A DNA stretch of 12,096 nt, taken from assembly GCA_016205045.1 (NCBI GenBank), contig JACQJM010000069.1, positions 1-12,096 of the forward strand, in the 5' to 3' direction. The notes beneath the pieces are model-generated. The model did not search any database, was not told where the DNA came from, and saw only the letters and a program-made list of their open reading frames with translations. Every line of letters begins with the position of its first letter. Position 1 is the first letter of the stretch. The position numbers and the translations under genes were made by a program. Shown piece by piece: positions 1 through 4,718 of this stretch. The stretch comes from Elusimicrobiota bacterium. Its GTDB lineage: Bacteria > Elusimicrobiota > Elusimicrobia > JACQJN01.

Positions 1-8
1 GAGGGGTA

Positions 9-92
9 GTGTCGCCGGCAGACCTGCGGAAGAGGAGTTACACCCTACCGCAGGTCCCTGCGGCACTATATTGCCGCAGGGATGGCGACCAC
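9..92. repeat. three-way branched palindromic fold
   Basis: An outer stem (about 9-16 with 84-92, core GTCGCC/GGCGAC) encloses two adjacent perfect hairpins. The first is GACCTGCGG at 21-29 with CCGCAGGTC at 48-56. The second is CCCTGCGGCA at 56-65 with TGCCGCAGGG at 72-81, loop CTATAT. Both hairpins share the core CCTGCGG...CCGCAGG, so the four arms run a, a', a, a' and could also pair in other combinations. This may be a structured RNA or two tandem copies of a small palindromic repeat. Strand and transcription cannot be told from the sequence. Confidence 0.55.
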
Positions 93-257
93 GGTTTTCG
101 AAGCGGCAACCCCGGACAGGCCCTGGCTTGACCCTATTACAGATTAGGCTCAGTGCCCGGAAATTTTCGGCACACCCCAACCGGACAAAAAAATATCCCG
201 GGGAATGAACTCATCGGGACTCGCCCCCCGCACCTTCGTGCTCTTACGGGCTTTTGA

Positions 258-483
258 GGGCTAGCCTGAATTCTTCAGTTGAACTGAAGAATTCACCCCC
301 TGGGCCTCACTTTGCCGCATAGCCAGCTCAAAGATGTTTAGCGGCCAAAGTGAGGGGCGGCCCCTCACTTGCCAGACATCTGCTTCTACAATATCCATCC
401 TGGCAAGTGAGAAATTCAGTTGCACTATTTTGTTCAGGGTTCTAAGATAATAAAAGCTGTGCAACTAAATTTTTCGGGCTAGC
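258..483. repeat. multi-hairpin element bounded by GGGCTAGC direct repeats
   Basis: Five successive stems are visible. (1) A 14-base arm palindrome at 267-280/282-295 around a single central G. (2) 305-318/341-355, 14 pairs with one bulged C. (3) 348-357/361-370, AAGTGAGGGG with CCCCTCACTT, loop CGG. (4) 364-375/400-411, a perfect 12-pair CTCACTTGCCAG stem. (5) 418-425/459-466, AGTTGCAC with GTGCAACT. Stems 2, 3 and 4 share arms, so they are mutually exclusive. The block is flanked by GGGCTAGC at 258-265 and 476-483, a possible target-site duplication. The inner ends are imperfectly inverted. It could be a MITE-like mobile element or a switching structured RNA. No transposase is nearby. Confidence 0.5.
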
Positions 484-502
484 AATCAAAGAAGGTATTG
501 AA

Positions 503-1837
503 TTATCTAAGAGGCACCCGTCTTCCGGATCTGGTAGGTCCGCCCGTTCTCTTGGGCGCAGCAATGAGATTAGTTTGGCCAGCTTTTTTGTCGGGAGTTA
601 CAATCTTGGCGCTTCCCACGGGGACCCTGACCTTGGGGATAATGGATTTGGCAGTTTTAACCATCGTTCCATTTGACCTGGCCGCTCTGGCCTGTTTGCT
701 TTCATCCATTTTTTGAACCACCGTGGCGGGAGACGCCGCATAAGCTCCCAACTCCCCACGAGCGGAGCAGAGGGTTGCCCGATCAGCGTAACTATAAGCA
801 GAATCAAAACAACGCAGGGGTCGGAGATTGTCGGAGAGGAGGGTTCCGGAGCAAAGCAAGGCGTCTCCAAAATCGCTGCCCGTAGTAGCACGTTGAAAAC
901 AATCAATCACGGCATCAATCTTTTCCGTAGGAACTCCAGCACAGAGGAGTGCCGTTTCCCTAACTCCCAAGTTAGCCAGCCGACTATCGTTGTAACAATC
1001 GATAGGTCCGAGATTAGAATCCCAGTTGGCGGAGCAAAGCACAGAAGCGTCTCTTTGGCTCAGAACGGTAACAGCCGCATCATAACAGTTCACCGGCTCC
1101 TGCAAGGAACAGAGTGTCCTATCTGTAACAGGTGCTGCTCCCGAACAGAGAACAGACGAATCGGTTACCCCTAAATCAGTAGGAGTACAAAAATAGCAGT
1201 TCGTGGGGGCATCCGTCTGTAATGGGGCGCCTTTACTATCCACATAATCGTATCCTGAACAGAGAAGAGCCGAATCTGTCACTCCCAAATTGGCGGGGGT
1301 ATCGTTGTAGCAACCTGTCGTGGCTTCCCAAGCCGTGCTTCCCGAACAGAGAAGGGAAGCGTCAGAGGGTTGTATGGTAGGAGATGAGTATTGACGGGCG
1401 ATGCTGTAACATGCTGCCGTCTCACCAGAATCATAGGAGCCGGCACACAGCAAGGAAGCTAAACCCGAGGATCCTATGATTGTCAGTTCATAATTATAAC
1501 AAGCCACTTCACTCATGACTACAGGCGGGGGAGGAGCCACGGGGTTACCGCCACCACCACCACAACCAGCTAAGCCCAATGCCACATCCACCGTCGCACA
1601 AACAGGTAATGCTGGAGTCGCATGCAAAGCTCCCCAAGCCGCCACCCCTGCTGCTACACCGGCTTGTTTGGGAGTGATCAACTGTCCCATAAAAAGAATA
1701 CTGGGGGTGTTCAAATACGTCTCAAAAATCTTGTCCGCCTCAGTCTTCTTCTCATCCGAAGCGCTTTTCACTCCTGGAATCAGTACAAGATTCAGAAAAA
1801 CCAGCGCCATCAGAATTCGATTGAATTTTAAGGGCAT
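503..1837 (-). CDS. exported cysteine-repeat protein of unknown function
   Basis: The family is not recognised. The 444-residue product starts with a basic N-terminus and a hydrophobic signal segment (residues 8-20), with a likely cleavage site near VKSA-SD. A second hydrophobic stretch (about 61-91) ends in a lipobox-like LAGC at Cys92, followed by five glycines and a proline-rich linker (APPPP). Residues 113-360 hold eight repeats of the form C-[YF/S]-x(12-19)-L-C-[SA]. First cysteines are at 113, 143, 176, 214, 251, 281, 313 and 343; second ones at 131, 164, 193, 231, 268, 299, 329 and 357. The paired cysteines suggest one disulfide per repeat in an oxidising compartment. The last 70 residues are basic and low in complexity. 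The ATG has a good Shine-Dalgarno (AAGGAG, 1849-1844) seven bases upstream. The gene stands alone, divergent from the tRNA cluster. A surface or periplasmic structural or binding role is only a guess. Confidence 0.8.
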   Translation of the reverse strand: MPLKFNRILMALVFLNLVLIPGVKSASDEKKTEADKIFETYLNTPSILFMGQLITPKQAGVAAGVAAWGALHATPALPVCATVDVALGLAGCGGGGGNPVAPPPPVVMSEVACYNYELTIIGSSGLASLLCAGSYDSGETAACYSIARQYSSPTIQPSDASLLCSGSTAWEATTGCYNDTPANLGVTDSALLCSGYDYVDSKGAPLQTDAPTNCYFCTPTDLGVTDSSVLCSGAAPVTDRTLCSLQEPVNCYDAAVTVLSQRDASVLCSANWDSNLGPIDCYNDSRLANLGVRETALLCAGVPTEKIDAVIDCFQRATTGSDFGDALLCSGTLLSDNLRPLRCFDSAYSYADRATLCSARGELGAYAASPATVVQKMDESKQARAARSNGTMVKTAKSIIPKVRVPVGSAKIVTPDKKAGQTNLIAAPKRTGGPTRSGRRVPLR

Positions 1838-1975
1838 TTTAATCTCCTTTTTAAGGTTCTGCTTACCATTAGGAGTTTAACATTCCCTCCTCTAAATATC
1901 GTGGGACTAAGAGACCCAAAAACTCAGGCTTTGGACCCAGGACTATTTAGGCCCTTTGGGGATGATTTTCTTTGT

Positions 1976-2004
1976 TTGCCTCATTTCTTTGTAAGTGATA
2001 AAAT
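1976..2004 (+). promoter_or_regulatory. probable sigma70-type promoter for the tRNA cluster
   Basis: TTGCCT (1976-1981) and TAAAAT (1999-2004) are separated by 17 bases. They match the -35 and -10 consensus at four and five of six positions. Transcription would begin near 2011, about 40 bases before tRNA-Lys, and could read on through the lipoprotein, tig and clpP, since no intrinsic terminator with a T-run is seen in between. This is inferred from motif match and position only. Confidence 0.5.
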
Positions 2005-2053
2005 AACACGGGTTGGCTAGAGTTGTCACCCAATCCGGTGACAGTTAGGTCTC

Positions 2054-2127
2054 GGACCGCTAGCTCAACCGGCCAGAGCAGGCGCCTCTTAAGCGCAAGG
2101 TTCCGAGTTCGACTCTCGGGCGGTCCA
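2054..2127 (+). tRNA. tRNA-Lys (anticodon CUU)
   Basis: A complete 74-base cloverleaf. Acceptor GGACCGC pairs fully with GCGGTCC, and the discriminator base is A. The D stem is GCTC/GAGC with GG in the loop. The anticodon loop CTCTTAA gives CUU at positions 34-36. The T arm is CCGAG-TTCGACT-CTCGG. The outermost anticodon-stem pair is a G-A mismatch. CCA is not encoded, so a CCA-adding enzyme must complete the end. It is the first gene after the probable promoter at 1976-2004. Confidence 0.93.
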
Positions 2128-2153
2128 GCCTGATTTTATATTCGTATTTGGAG

Positions 2154-2234
2154 GGGCGGGTGGCGGAATGGCAGACGCGTACGGCTTAGGACCGTATGCC
2201 GCAAGGCGTGTGGGTTCGACTCCCTCCCCGCCCA
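2154..2234 (+). tRNA. tRNA-Leu (anticodon UAG)
   Basis: A class II tRNA of 81 bases. Acceptor GGGCGGG pairs with CCCGCCC and the discriminator is A, as leucine tRNAs require. The D stem is GCG/CGC with the leucine-type loop GAATGGCAGA. The anticodon stem TACGG/CCGTA holds loop CTTAGGA, giving UAG for CUA codons. A 13-base variable arm and a T arm with TTCGACT follow. CCA is not encoded. It lies 26 bases after tRNA-Lys. Confidence 0.93.
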
Positions 2235-2249
2235 GAATTTCAGGTGGCG

Positions 2250-2265
2250 CCTGCCGGCAAGCAGG
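2250..2265. repeat. 16-base palindromic insertion in the tRNA-Leu D arm
   Basis: CCTGCCGGCAAGCAGG folds as a five-pair stem CCTGC/GCAGG. It lies exactly between the 5' D-stem strand GCG and the D loop of the tRNA-Leu copy. Its termini match the other CCTGC...GCAGG palindromes in this window. Confidence 0.6.
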
Positions 2266-2279
2266 GAACGGCATACGCG

Positions 2280-2338
2280 CCTGCGGATAGGGTCCCCGTT
2301 CGTGGGGACCGCTGGTACCCGGAGTTCTGCGCAGGGTG
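2280..2338. repeat. 59-base structured insertion between D arm and anticodon arm
   Basis: The terminal stem CCTGCG (2280-2285) with CGCAGG (2330-2335) encloses a perfect seven-pair hairpin, GGTCCCC (2291-2297) with GGGGACC (2304-2310), loop GTTCGT. A further segment contains the GGTACC palindrome. The insertion sits exactly where tRNA position 26 should meet the anticodon stem. It is too short for a group I or group II intron. Confidence 0.6.
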
Positions 2339-2418
2339 CTAGCCTTAGGAGCTAGTGGGGAAACCCTTGCGGGTTCGAATCCCACCCTGTCCATTTTGCA
2401 AACTTGAGAAACATGCAC

Positions 2419-2426
2419 AGGAGGAG
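2419..2426 (+). promoter_or_regulatory. ribosome binding site that sets the lipoprotein start
   Basis: AGGAGGAG ends three bases before the ATG at 2430. It favours that start over an in-frame ATG at 2355, which lies inside the tRNA-Leu copy. Confidence 0.75.
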
Positions 2427-2429
2427 AAA

Positions 2430-2783
2430 ATGAAACAATGGATAGCACCGTTTGGTCTGATCTTGGCCTTGGGTTGTGCCTCAGTCCAATTAAATTCAGG
2501 TGCTGAAAAAGTTCGCCTGGTACAAACTGAACCCAAAGGATGTAAATATCTTGGGGAGGCCACTGGAAATCAAGGAAACTTTTTTACTGGCCGTTGGACA
2601 AGCAATGCAAATCTGGAGACAGGTGCCCGAAATCAGTTGAAAAATAGCGCCCTCACCATGGGAGGAAACACGGTAGTCCTCCTGACCAGCCGCGCCGGCG
2701 AAACCGGCCATATTGGCAAATTGGGCGGTTCTTCCCAGCAGACGAACGTGACGGTCACGGGCGCCGTTTATGATTGTCCTTAA
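2430..2783 (+). CDS. small DUF4156-like lipoprotein
   Basis: The 117-residue product begins with a short signal peptide (MKQWIAPFGLILALG) ending in a lipobox-like ALGC, so Cys16 is the likely lipidation site. The -3 residue is Ala rather than the more usual Leu. The mature part has the pattern C-K-Y-L-G-E followed by G-A-R-N-Q-L-K-N-S-A and a glycine-rich N-T-V-V, which resembles the DUF4156 lipoprotein family, whose function is not known to me. Two further cysteines (Cys38 and one near the C-terminus) could form a disulfide. The start is fixed by a strong Shine-Dalgarno, and upstream in-frame codons fall in the tRNA. Its stop codon directly abuts the start of tig, so the two are probably co-transcribed and translationally coupled. 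Confidence 0.75.
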   Translation: MKQWIAPFGLILALGCASVQLNSGAEKVRLVQTEPKGCKYLGEATGNQGNFFTGRWTSNANLETGARNQLKNSALTMGGNTVVLLTSRAGETGHIGKLGGSSQQTNVTVTGAVYDCP

Positions 2784-4043
2784 ATGGCCTTCTGGACCCC
2801 ATCGGATAAACCTAAAGTAAAAAAAGTAAAGGAGGAGGGTTGCAAAGTGACCCTCGCCATTGAGGTGCCTCCGAACAAAGCCGAAGAAGCCATTCATAAC
2901 GCGTTTATTCAGATTCAAGCACGAGCAGCTCTTCCTGGTTTTAGGCCAGGCAAAGCCCCCTTACCCCTCATTCAACAACAGTTCGCGGAGCAAGCACGCC
3001 AAAAAGCATTCGACCAACTCATCCAACAGGTCATCCCCCAGGCCTTTCAGGAACTGTCCGTGCAACCTGTCTCTATTCCTACCATCCATTCCGTGGCATG
3101 GTTAGCCGGAAAACCCCTTTCCTTCCAGGTGGATGTGGAATGCCCCCCCAAATTCAAGATCAAGGAATACAAAAAAATCTCTCTTCACAAGAAAGAACAT
3201 ATTCCCAGCGAAATGGATCTGGAGCAGCGACTCAAAGAAATCCAAGAGTCTAATGCCCGCCTGGAGATTTCTTCATCTGAACAAGTGTCCAAAGATCACT
3301 TTGTCGTGGTCGATTACGAGGGAACCTTAGATTCCAAACCCATCGAAGGCGGTAAAGGAGAATCGGAGCTCATCGATATGTCTTCTCCCCAAACTATCGC
3401 AGGATTGGCGGAAGGTATTTTAAATGCCAAAAGAGGTGAGACTCGTGAAATCCCGGTAGACATGCAGGGGAAAAAAGCCATTTTTAAAGTCACCGTAAAA
3501 GAAATAAAATCGAAGAAGGTTCCCGCCCTTGATGCAGAATTCTGCAAAGACTTAGGATTTGAATCTCTCGAAGCTCTCAAGAAAAAAATTAAAGAAGTCA
3601 TGGAACAAGAAGCCAAAGAAAAAGCTAAACAAGAAGTCCGCCGGCAAATTGAAGAACATCTTCTTCAGCACAACACACTCCCTGTTCCCCCTTCCTTGGT
3701 GGAAGCCCAACAAGGACAGCTGCTTAAGCGATTAAAAAACCAACTGGGGAATCGCGACATCCCCGAAAAAGATTTGGAGAATCTAAAGAACCGATTGAAA
3801 AACCAGGCCGAGAAAGAAATCCGCCTCTCTTATATTCTAAGAGCCATTTCTGATGAAGAGAAAATACAACCTGGAGATGAAGACTTTCAAAATGAGTTGA
3901 ACACCAATCTTCAAAAAGTCTCTGCGGAAGATCAGAAAGGCCAAATTCAGAATTTTTTTAAAGAACATAAATCTGAGGTTTTAGCGATGATCCGGGAACG
4001 CAAGGTGATGGAGTACCTAGAAGCCAACGCAAAAATAATATAA
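2784..4043 (+). CDS. tig: trigger factor, ribosome-associated chaperone and peptidyl-prolyl isomerase
   Basis: Trigger factor binds the ribosome at the exit tunnel and shields and folds nascent proteins. The 419 residues show the three family domains. The N-terminal ribosome-binding domain has its docking loop GFRPGKAP at 52-59. The FKBP-type prolyl isomerase domain spans about 168-245 (DHFVVVDYEG onward). The helical C-terminal chaperone domain (246-419) is rich in Lys, Glu and Gln. The length is close to the usual 430-450. The ATG follows the lipoprotein stop with no gap and has no clear Shine-Dalgarno, which suggests coupling. An in-frame GTG at 2847 does have an AAAGGAGGAG upstream, but starting there would remove the first strand of the ribosome-binding domain. 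It precedes clpP, a common arrangement. Confidence 0.95.
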   Translation: MAFWTPSDKPKVKKVKEEGCKVTLAIEVPPNKAEEAIHNAFIQIQARAALPGFRPGKAPLPLIQQQFAEQARQKAFDQLIQQVIPQAFQELSVQPVSIPTIHSVAWLAGKPLSFQVDVECPPKFKIKEYKKISLHKKEHIPSEMDLEQRLKEIQESNARLEISSSEQVSKDHFVVVDYEGTLDSKPIEGGKGESELIDMSSPQTIAGLAEGILNAKRGETREIPVDMQGKKAIFKVTVKEIKSKKVPALDAEFCKDLGFESLEALKKKIKEVMEQEAKEKAKQEVRRQIEEHLLQHNTLPVPPSLVEAQQGQLLKRLKNQLGNRDIPEKDLENLKNRLKNQAEKEIRLSYILRAISDEEKIQPGDEDFQNELNTNLQKVSAEDQKGQIQNFFKEHKSEVLAMIRERKVMEYLEANAKII

Positions 4044-4071
4044 TGTGTGTAAGATGTGAAATGTTAGTTAG

Positions 4072-4078
4072 AAAGGAG
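4072..4078 (+). promoter_or_regulatory. strong ribosome binding site of clpP
   Basis: AAAGGAG lies five bases (all T) before the clpP ATG. It is the best-placed Shine-Dalgarno in the tig-clpP-lon cluster; tig and lon lack one. Confidence 0.8.
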
Positions 4079-4083
4079 TTTTT

Positions 4084-4686
4084 ATGATCGTTCCCACAAT
4101 TATAGAACGCTGGAATCAAGGCGCTGCCGTTGGTTATGACATATTTTCCCGGCTGCTCAAGGACCGAATTATATTCGTAGGAGGACCCGAAGGGGCCGTC
4201 ACTACGGATTCTGCCAACATGATCATCGCACAACTTCTTTATTTGGAAGCGGAGGATCATGAGAAGGAAATCAATCTTTACATCAATTCTCCGGGAGGCA
4301 TGGTATCCGCTGGGCTAGCCGTCTATGACACCATGCAGTACATCAAGGCTCCTGTCACCACCATCTGCATCGGGATGGCCATGTCCTTTGGCGCCGTACT
4401 TCTGGCCGCGGGGAACAAGGGCAAACGTTTTTGTCTTCCCCACTCCCGAGTCATGATCCACCAGCCCTTGATTTATGGAGGATTGGAAGGGCAAGCCACA
4501 GACATCGAAATTGAGTCCAGGGAAATCAATAAAAATAAAGATCGGCTCATCGACATATTAGCCAAACATACGGGACAGACCAAAGAGAAAATTCGTGCTG
4601 ATTCCGAAAGAAATTTTTACATGTCTGCCGAAGAAGCCAAGGCTTATGGTGTGATTGATGAAATAGTGGTGTATAAAAAGAAGTAA
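4084..4686 (+). CDS. clpP: ATP-dependent Clp protease proteolytic subunit with Asn in place of the triad Asp
   Basis: ClpP forms the double-heptamer peptidase chamber fed by ClpX or ClpA/ClpC. The 200 residues cover the whole family fold. The nucleophile Ser101 sits in GMAMSFGA, where most members have GQAASMGA, and the base His126 is in MIHQP. At the third triad position the usual E-R-D reads S-E-R-N, so residue 177 is Asn (codon AAT at 4612-4614). Listeria monocytogenes ClpP1 is a known case of Asn at this site, with altered activity. The rest, including YDIFSRLL and the NSPGG strand, is well conserved, so the gene looks functional rather than decayed. No clpX follows; lon comes next after 32 bases. 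Confidence 0.95.
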   Translation: MIVPTIIERWNQGAAVGYDIFSRLLKDRIIFVGGPEGAVTTDSANMIIAQLLYLEAEDHEKEINLYINSPGGMVSAGLAVYDTMQYIKAPVTTICIGMAMSFGAVLLAAGNKGKRFCLPHSRVMIHQPLIYGGLEGQATDIEIESREINKNKDRLIDILAKHTGQTKEKIRADSERNFYMSAEEAKAYGVIDEIVVYKKK

Positions 4687-4718
4687 AGACAGTTTAAAGT
4701 TTACAGTAAAAAATAAAA

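Larger units (their letters stand above)
1..502. other. gene-free, hairpin-dense region
   Basis: I see no convincing gene in this 500-base stretch. Short open frames exist, including one open from the window start to about 208, but none has a start with a ribosome binding site or a recognisable protein pattern. The stretch is dominated by inverted repeats, itemised separately at 9-92 and 258-483. Between them, about 93-257, lie weaker stems: GTGCC/GGCAC near 153-173, a TCCCG/CGGGA stem near 195-220, and GCAC/GTGC around a TTC-containing loop near 230-241. CCGGACA occurs twice (112-118 and 181-187). I looked for the signatures of tmRNA, RNase P RNA, SRP RNA and 6S RNA on both strands and did not find them. 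It lies downstream of the minus-strand cysteine-repeat gene. Confidence 0.6.
2238..2393 (+). pseudogene. tRNA-Leu (UAG) pseudogene interrupted by two palindromic insertions
   Basis: If 2250-2265 and 2280-2338 are removed, the rest has 81 bases and the same arm lengths as the intact tRNA-Leu just upstream. The pieces are TG, D stem GCG/CGC with loop GAACGGCATA, anticodon arm CTAGC-CTTAGGA-GCTAG (UAG), a 13-base variable arm, a T arm with TTCGAAT, acceptor 3' strand CCTGTCC and discriminator A. Signs of decay are a 5' acceptor strand reading TTTCAGG, so only four of seven pairs form, and a C-A mismatch in the T stem. Without correct removal of the insertions it could not fold as a tRNA. I call it a pseudogene. 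A spliced or processed functional tRNA is possible but unlikely given the acceptor mismatches. Confidence 0.7.

Noticed and set aside
1..260. tmRNA, RNase P RNA, SRP RNA, 6S RNA or a common riboswitch
   Set aside because: None of the conserved signatures I know for these was found on either strand. A covariance-model search would settle it.
267..466. Integron attC array or CRISPR
   Set aside because: The stems lack the attC core motifs (GTTRRRY / RYYYAAC), and there are no equal-length direct repeats with spacers.
713..1174. A 153-codon open frame on the plus strand
   Set aside because: It lies antisense to the cysteine-repeat gene, lacks a ribosome binding site and its translation has no protein-like pattern. 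The minus-strand frame has a signal peptide, repeats and a Shine-Dalgarno.
2280..2338. Group I intron in tRNA-Leu
   Set aside because: Tiny size, no catalytic core, and the position is not the anticodon loop where bacterial tRNA-Leu introns occur.
2285..2393. A 109-base tRNA using GGATAGG (2285-2291) as the acceptor 5' strand
   Set aside because: The seven bases do pair with CCTGTCC, but the bases that follow give no D loop with GG, while 2245-2279 matches the leucine D arm exactly once a hairpin is removed. The pairing is probably chance.
2089..2448. Minus-strand open frame across the tRNA genes
   Set aside because: Its product is the typical artefact of translating tRNA sequence and it overlaps two clear tRNAs.
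2847..2849. GTG start for trigger factor behind an internal AAAGGAGGAG
   Set aside because: It would delete the first strand of the ribosome-binding domain. The purine run simply encodes Lys-Glu-Glu.
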